A DNA stretch of 34,413 bases from Thermoleophilaceae bacterium (lineage in GTDB: Bacteria > Actinomycetota > Thermoleophilia > Solirubrobacterales > Thermoleophilaceae): contig JAUJNT010000001.1 in the NCBI GenBank assembly GCA_030448005.1, positions 567,430-601,842 on the forward strand, written 5' to 3'. Below, piece by piece: positions 30,396 to 34,413 of this stretch. The position numbers and the translations under genes are program-made. Below the pieces are notes generated by a model, which worked only from the letters and a program-made list of their open reading frames with translations, was not told where the DNA came from and ran no database searches. Every line of letters begins with the position of its first letter. Position 1 is the first letter of the stretch.

Positions 30396-30806
30396 CTACG
30401 AGGCGCGAAAGGCCGCCGTGTCGAGCCGCTTGCAAAAGCGCAGCAGGCTTCCGTCATCACCCGGCTCGAGCTGCACCTCGTCCATCACGAGGCCCACCAG
30501 GGCAAGCCCGCGCCCCCGCTCGGCCATCTCCCCGGCCGGCGCGACGGGCGCCACGTAGCGACCGGTGTCGCACACCTCGAAGACGAGGGCGCCTCGGCGC
30601 TCCCGGGCAGTGATTTGGACGGTGTCCTGCGGGCCCTGCGAGCCGTGCTGGGTGGCGTTTGCCACCGCCTCGCTCATGGCGAGCTTGACCTGGTAGCACC
30701 CGTCGGCCTCGAAGCCGAACTCCCGCGCCGCGCGCGCCGCCCACGCGCGGGCCTGGTGCAACCATCGGAGATCGGCGTCGATCGAGAGATCCCGCTCAGC
30801 GAACAC
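30396..30806 (-). CDS. RsbW-like anti-sigma serine kinase (HATPase_c_2)
   Basis: The 136-residue protein is one GHKL ATPase domain: N box SEAVANATQHG, G1 box DTGR and G2 box GRGLALVGLVMDEV. Such proteins phosphorylate an anti-sigma antagonist or bind a sigma factor in stress-response partner switching. No partner STAS or sigma gene is adjacent. Length and motifs are complete. Confidence 0.88.
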   Translation of the reverse strand: MFAERDLSIDADLRWLHQARAWAARAAREFGFEADGCYQVKLAMSEAVANATQHGSQGPQDTVQITARERRGALVFEVCDTGRYVAPVAPAGEMAERGRGLALVGLVMDEVQLEPGDDGSLLRFCKRLDTAAFRAS

Positions 30807-30931
30807 CCTTCAGACCTCCATGTCGATCGGGGGCTGGACAGGTGGGTCCCCGCAGACCCACCCGCCCGTCACAGGTTACGAGTTCTCAGCCAGGCGGGCG
30901 GCACCTGGCGGGATCCGCGAGGCGGAGCCCT

Positions 30932-31366
30932 TCACGGCCCGCCGGTCTGGTAGGCGCGCAGCGCCAGCGTGAGGATGAGGAGCGCCCCGACGGTCATGAC
31001 TCCCAGCTCCGCCAGCGCCACCCGCCGCGCGATCGCGATCTGCCCTGGACGGTCCAGGGAATCCAGGTCCTCCACGTCCTCGAGCTCGCGCTGTGCGGCG
31101 CCAAGGCGCAGCCCCTCGCTGACCAGCGTGATCACGAGGGGGGCGACGCCGTAGGCGATGTGCAGCCCGTCCGGGGCGTTCTCGCCGCGGGCAAGGAGTA
31201 GGAAGCCCCCGATGACCTGCGCCGCGACGGCGGCCTGCGCCAGGCGCAGCAGGTACCAGAACCAGACCGACGGAGCGCTTCGCAGCCAGGAGACCGCGCC
31301 CCAGCATCCGGCGGCGCCGTTGGTGACCAGCACGGCTATGCCGAGCGCCATATGGAAGGAGGTCAA
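30932..31366 (-). CDS. Four-helix membrane protein, unknown function
   Basis: The 144-residue protein has four membrane helices and a charged stretch (LEDVEDLDSLDRPGQ) between the third and fourth. I do not recognise a family. TTG 31366 has GGGAGG close upstream, while ATG 31351 would drop five residues; either is possible. It diverges from the nuo operon with 63 bases between starts, so it may share a control region with nuoA. Confidence 0.72.
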   Translation of the reverse strand: MTSFHMALGIAVLVTNGAAGCWGAVSWLRSAPSVWFWYLLRLAQAAVAAQVIGGFLLLARGENAPDGLHIAYGVAPLVITLVSEGLRLGAAQRELEDVEDLDSLDRPGQIAIARRVALAELGVMTVGALLILTLALRAYQTGGP

Positions 31367-31413
31367 GGCCCTCCCGGACGCTCGACGAGAGGGCCCCTGC
31401 GCATAAGCGTGCG

Positions 31414-31420
31414 TTATACA
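31414..31420 (+). promoter_or_regulatory. Likely -10 of the nuo operon
   Basis: TTATACA lies nine bases before the nuoA GTG, so the transcript probably starts within a few bases of the first codon. No clear -35 is seen. Confidence 0.45.
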
Positions 31421-31429
31421 TGCGGGTAC

Positions 31430-31786
31430 GTGCTGAAGAGCTACCTACCAGCCCTCGTGTTCCTGGCGCTGGGCATCGGCGTGGGCGTGGCCTTCGTCAG
31501 CCTCAACTCGGTCCTCGGTCCACGGCGACCGAACAGGGCGAAGTCCGACCCCTATGAGTCAGGACTACCATCAGAGGTGCGAAAGAGCTTCCGTTTCGGG
31601 GTGAGCTTCTACCTCGTGGCAATGCTCTTCATCCTGTTCGACATCGAGGTGGTCTTCCTGTACCCGATAGCGGTTCAACTGGATGCAATCGGCGTCTTTG
31701 CCTTGGTCGAGATGATCGTGTTCGTGATCCTCCTCCTGGTTGCCTTCGTGTACGTCTGGAGAAGAGGAGCCCTGGAATGGAAGTAG
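31430..31786 (+). CDS. nuoA: NADH-quinone oxidoreductase subunit A
   Basis: GTG 31430 gives 118 residues and three membrane helices. The conserved loop reads [12 protein letters not shown], and the second helix has [10 protein letters not shown], both standard in NuoA/ND3. It is part of the membrane arm of complex I near the quinone site. nuoB starts inside its end with a ten-base overlap. Confidence 0.95.
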   Translation: MLKSYLPALVFLALGIGVGVAFVSLNSVLGPRRPNRAKSDPYESGLPSEVRKSFRFGVSFYLVAMLFILFDIEVVFLYPIAVQLDAIGVFALVEMIVFVILLLVAFVYVWRRGALEWK

Positions 31787-32415
31787 TCCGCGGCAAGGCC
31801 CCCGGCTCCCAAGAGGACTTTCGCGCCAGGCAGCTGAGCGCCCAGCAGATGCTGCGCGGTGACCTCGACGGTCAGGGCCTCGAGGAGTACGTGGAGAAGC
31901 GCCTGCTGCTCACCAAGCTTGAGGAGGCGCAGAGCTGGGCGCGCAAGAACGCGATCTGGCCGCTCGGCTTCGGGCTGGCCTGCTGTGCGATCGAGATGAT
32001 CACGGTGATCGGCTCGCCGCGCAACGACCTCTCCCGCTTCGGCGCCGAGGTCATCCGCTTCTCGCCGCGCCAGGCGGATCTGCTGATCCTCTCGGGCCGG
32101 GTCTCGATAAAGATGGCGCCCATCATCCGGCGCCTCTACGAGCAGATGCTCGAGCCCAAGTGGGTGATCGCCATGGGCGCCTGCTCCTCGAGCGCCGGCA
32201 TGTTCAACAACTATGCGCTCGTGCAGGGGGCCGACAAGTTCCTGCCGGTGGACGTCTACGTGCCTGGCTGCCCGCCGCGGCCGGAGGCCCTGATGTACGG
32301 GATCATGAAGCTGCAGGACAAGATCACCAACGAGCCCGAGCTCGGCTGGCGGGAGCGCTATCGGGCCGAGGGCACCGAGGAGTACAGGGCGGAGGGCAGC
32401 GAGGACATTGCCTGA
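31777..32415 (+). CDS. nuoB: NADH-quinone oxidoreductase subunit B
   Basis: The 212-residue protein has the N2 iron-sulfur cluster ligands: Cys-Cys in GLACCAIEM, Cys in [11 protein letters not shown] and Cys in [11 protein letters not shown]. It passes electrons from the cluster to quinone. The N-terminal 40 residues are an extra charged stretch, and the C-terminus has a short Glu/Arg repeat ([16 protein letters not shown]) beyond the usual end. nuoC starts within its last codons. Confidence 0.97.
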   Translation: MEVVRGKAPGSQEDFRARQLSAQQMLRGDLDGQGLEEYVEKRLLLTKLEEAQSWARKNAIWPLGFGLACCAIEMITVIGSPRNDLSRFGAEVIRFSPRQADLLILSGRVSIKMAPIIRRLYEQMLEPKWVIAMGACSSSAGMFNNYALVQGADKFLPVDVYVPGCPPRPEALMYGIMKLQDKITNEPELGWRERYRAEGTEEYRAEGSEDIA

Positions 32416-32929
32416 CGCCACCGGATTGGAGCTGGCCGCCCAACGCGTACGGGAAGCGGTCGGGGACACGGCCGTGATCGGCACGAATCACGCCCATGGG
32501 CGGGCCCGGCTGGAGGTGGATCCCCCGCGTGTGCACGAGGTCCTTCGCTACCTGCGCGACGACGACGAGGAGCCCTACGGTCAGCTCTCAAGCCTGCACG
32601 GGTGCGACTACCTGCCCGAGGAGCCGCGCCTGGGGGTTCACTATGAACTGCTGAGCATGGAGCGTCGTGACCGGCTCGCGGTCAGAGCCCGCGTGACCGT
32701 GGAGGATGCTGTCCTAGCCAGCGTGACCGATCTGTTCCCGACCGCCGACTTCCAGGAGCGCGAGGTCTACGACTTCTTCGGAGTGGTCTTCGAGGGTCAC
32801 CCGGATCCGCGCCGGATCCTCATGCCGGAGGACTACGTGGGATACCCCCAGCGCAGGGACTTCCCGATGGGCGGCGAGCCGGTCCTCTTCACGTTCAACG
32901 AGCGCAAGCTGCCGCGGTGGTATGACTGA
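32408..32929 (+). CDS. nuoC: NADH-quinone oxidoreductase subunit C
   Basis: The 173-residue protein starts with TTG 32408 inside nuoB. The family signature is clear: [29 protein letters not shown] followed by [12 protein letters not shown]. It is a stand-alone NuoC, not fused to NuoD. It docks with NuoD and NuoB in the peripheral arm. It overlaps nuoD by eight bases. Confidence 0.95.
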   Translation: MPDATGLELAAQRVREAVGDTAVIGTNHAHGRARLEVDPPRVHEVLRYLRDDDEEPYGQLSSLHGCDYLPEEPRLGVHYELLSMERRDRLAVRARVTVEDAVLASVTDLFPTADFQEREVYDFFGVVFEGHPDPRRILMPEDYVGYPQRRDFPMGGEPVLFTFNERKLPRWYD

Positions 32930-34190
32930 TCCGCTGAAGACTCCCTACAGGGAGAGGGAGAAGTCGATCTCGCTCGATGCGATGAACGGGGAGTCGCCGA
33001 TCTCCGGCATGGAGCTCGAGCCGGAGACCGAGATGCTCACGATCAACCTCGGTCCGCACCACCCGGCCACCCACGGGGTGCTCAGGCTGCTCTGCACGCT
33101 CGAGGGGGAGACCGTCCAGAACGTCCAGCCGATCATCGGCTACGTGCACACCGGAATTGAGAAGAGCTGCGAGGACCAGGAGTACTGGAAGGCCATCACG
33201 TTCGTCGAGCGGATGGACTACCTGGCCTACTACTTCAACGCCTACGCCTTCTGCGCGTCGGTCGAGAACCTGCTCGATGAGGAGGTGCCCCCACGGGCCC
33301 AGTACCTGCGCGTGATCCACATGGAGCTCAACCGGGTGGCAAGCCACCTGTTCTGGCTCGGCACGGGGGCGCTCGACATCGGCGCGATCACGATGCTCTG
33401 GTGGGCGCTGCGCGAGCGCGACGAGTTGCTCGACCTCTTCGAGATGTCATCCGGGCAGCGCCTGCACACCCGCTACTTCCAGGTAGGGGGCGTGATGGAG
33501 GACCTCCCCCCCGGCTGGGAGGCCAAGTGCCGCCGCTTCCTCGCCGAGATGCCGAACAGGATCGACCAGTACGAGGCGCTGCTCGACGAGAACGAGATCT
33601 GGCTGCGGCGCACCAAGAACACCGGCATCGTGCCGGTGGAGCAGCTGCTCGGGCTGGGCGTAAGCGGCCCTCTCCTGCGCGCCGCCGGCAATCCGTGGGA
33701 TCTGCGCAAGGCGATGCCCTACTGCTCATACGAGGACTTCGAGTTCAAGATCCCGGTCGGCACGGTGGGCGACAACTACGACCGCTATCGGGTGCGGATG
33801 GCCGAGATGCGCGAGTCGGTGAAGATCGTGGAGCAGGCACTCGACGGGCTGCCGGAGGGCCCCTACATCACGGGCAACCGCAAGGTCGCACTGCCGCCTC
33901 GCCATGAGCTTGCCACCTCGATGGAGGCGCTCATCCACCACTTCAAGCTCGTGACCGAGGGCTTCAGGGTGCCGCCCGGCGAGGCCTACGTGCCGGTCGA
34001 GTCCCCGCGCGGCGAGCTCGGCTGCTTCGTGTTGGCCGACGGCTCCTCCAAGCCCGCGCGCGTGCACATGCGCGACCCATCGTTCGTGAACCTGCAGGCG
34101 CTCAAGCACATGGGCGAGGGCACCGTGATCGCCGACTTCATCGCCTGCCTGGCCATGCTCGACCCGATCCTCGGGGGAATCGATCGATGA
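32922..34190 (+). CDS. nuoD: NADH-quinone oxidoreductase subunit D
   Basis: The 422-residue protein forms part of the quinone-binding pocket. Marks include NLGPHHPATHGVLRL with the quinone-site His, IGYVHTGIEK, RMDYLAYY and DPSFVNLQALKHMGEG, and the C-terminal DPILGGIDR typical of the 49-kDa subunit. Length is normal. A 30-residue N-terminal extension precedes the domain. nuoE begins within its stop codon. Confidence 0.97.
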   Translation: MTDPLKTPYREREKSISLDAMNGESPISGMELEPETEMLTINLGPHHPATHGVLRLLCTLEGETVQNVQPIIGYVHTGIEKSCEDQEYWKAITFVERMDYLAYYFNAYAFCASVENLLDEEVPPRAQYLRVIHMELNRVASHLFWLGTGALDIGAITMLWWALRERDELLDLFEMSSGQRLHTRYFQVGGVMEDLPPGWEAKCRRFLAEMPNRIDQYEALLDENEIWLRRTKNTGIVPVEQLLGLGVSGPLLRAAGNPWDLRKAMPYCSYEDFEFKIPVGTVGDNYDRYRVRMAEMRESVKIVEQALDGLPEGPYITGNRKVALPPRHELATSMEALIHHFKLVTEGFRVPPGEAYVPVESPRGELGCFVLADGSSKPARVHMRDPSFVNLQALKHMGEGTVIADFIACLAMLDPILGGIDR

Positions 34191-34413
34191 CCGCCAGGCG
34201 GGTGGTCCGCGACCGCCGCACGATGCCGCTCGGCTGGGACGAGGCCGCCGACCTCGACAAGGATCCTGCCCTCGTGCCCGATCCGGCCGAGGTGGACGTG
34301 CCGGCCGATCTGCGCGCCTCGATCCAGGCCGCGATCCAGCGCTACCCGGAGAAGCGCTCGGCCACCCTGCCGGCGCTCGCGGCCGCCCAGCGGATACACG
34401 GCTGGTGCTCGCC
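34187..34413 (+). CDS. nuoE: NADH-quinone oxidoreductase subunit E, 5' part only
   Basis: ATG 34187 overlaps the nuoD stop by four bases. The 75 visible codons include IQAAIQRYPEKRSATLPALAAAQ and HGWCS, the beginning of the NuoE fold before its [2Fe-2S] Cys residues, which lie beyond the window end. The first 40 residues are a linker rich in Asp and Pro. Confidence 0.85.
   Translation, partial: MTARRVVRDRRTMPLGWDEAADLDKDPALVPDPAEVDVPADLRASIQAAIQRYPEKRSATLPALAAAQRIHGWCS

Overview
The window is GC-rich actinobacterial-type DNA. The gene styles, many GTG starts, short overlapping operons and many promoters whose -10 lies 0-10 bases before a start codon would suit a member of the Thermoleophilia (Solirubrobacterales-like), but no rRNA or other taxonomic marker is present, so this is an inference. 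The left two thirds (about 1.8-23.6 kb) looks accessory: a tyrosine recombinase, a truncated metal ATPase, a 3' tRNA-Arg fragment, a complete IS256-type element with target-site duplication, several indel-broken genes and a dense copper/redox gene set. The right third (23.7-34.4 kb) looks like ordinary chromosome: tRNA-Arg(ACG), tRNA-Ser(GCT), tRNA-Ser(TGA), an RTX-repeat protein, a DUF2993-like protein, an alkyltransferase with an ECF sigma factor, an L,D-transpeptidase, an O-methyltransferase, serS, a cytochrome c, a cupredoxin lipoprotein, an RsbW-like kinase and the start of a nuoABCDE operon that runs off the window.

Layout: 0-1.3 kb, the tail of a possible surface protein and a secreted Asp-rich protein. 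1.8-3.2 kb, recombinase and broken P-type ATPase. 3.3-8.8 kb, BNR-type lipoprotein, CopC-CopD fusion, TlpA-like thioredoxin, TauE/SafE-like transporter fused to a cupredoxin domain, and CopZ. 9.0 kb, tRNA-Arg(CCG) 3' half with its terminator. 9.2-14.0 kb, a DM13 / MFS / RnfD-NqrB-like operon, then a frameshifted cupredoxin with a small membrane protein. 14.1-17.9 kb, CcdA and TlpA lipoprotein (minus strand) divergent from copA. 18.0-21.0 kb, an Lgt-family protein, two small Cys/Met-rich membrane proteins, a BlaI/CopY-family repressor, an M56 metalloprotease and a Met-rich SHOCT protein. 21.2-22.7 kb, IS256-type element.

The main discovery is a shared operator. A 19-bp palindrome, CTACTA-N7-TAGTAG, occurs exactly three times and with one mismatch three more times, with a weaker seventh copy, always with the same 7-bp spacer. 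The copies lie just in front of (or over) first codons at 4.2, 4.3, 7.3, 15.4, 17.9, 18.9 and 20.7 kb. One lies before the operon that encodes the BlaI-type repressor itself, and others cover the copper export, copper-binding, thiol-redox and lipoprotein-modifying genes. The simplest reading is one locally encoded BlaI/M56 regulon of about 17 kb that coordinates copper efflux (CopA, CopZ, CopCD, TauE-cupredoxin) with repair and maturation of extracytoplasmic thiol and lipid-modified proteins (two TlpA-like proteins, CcdA, Lgt). That copper or thiol stress is the signal is inferred from gene content only.
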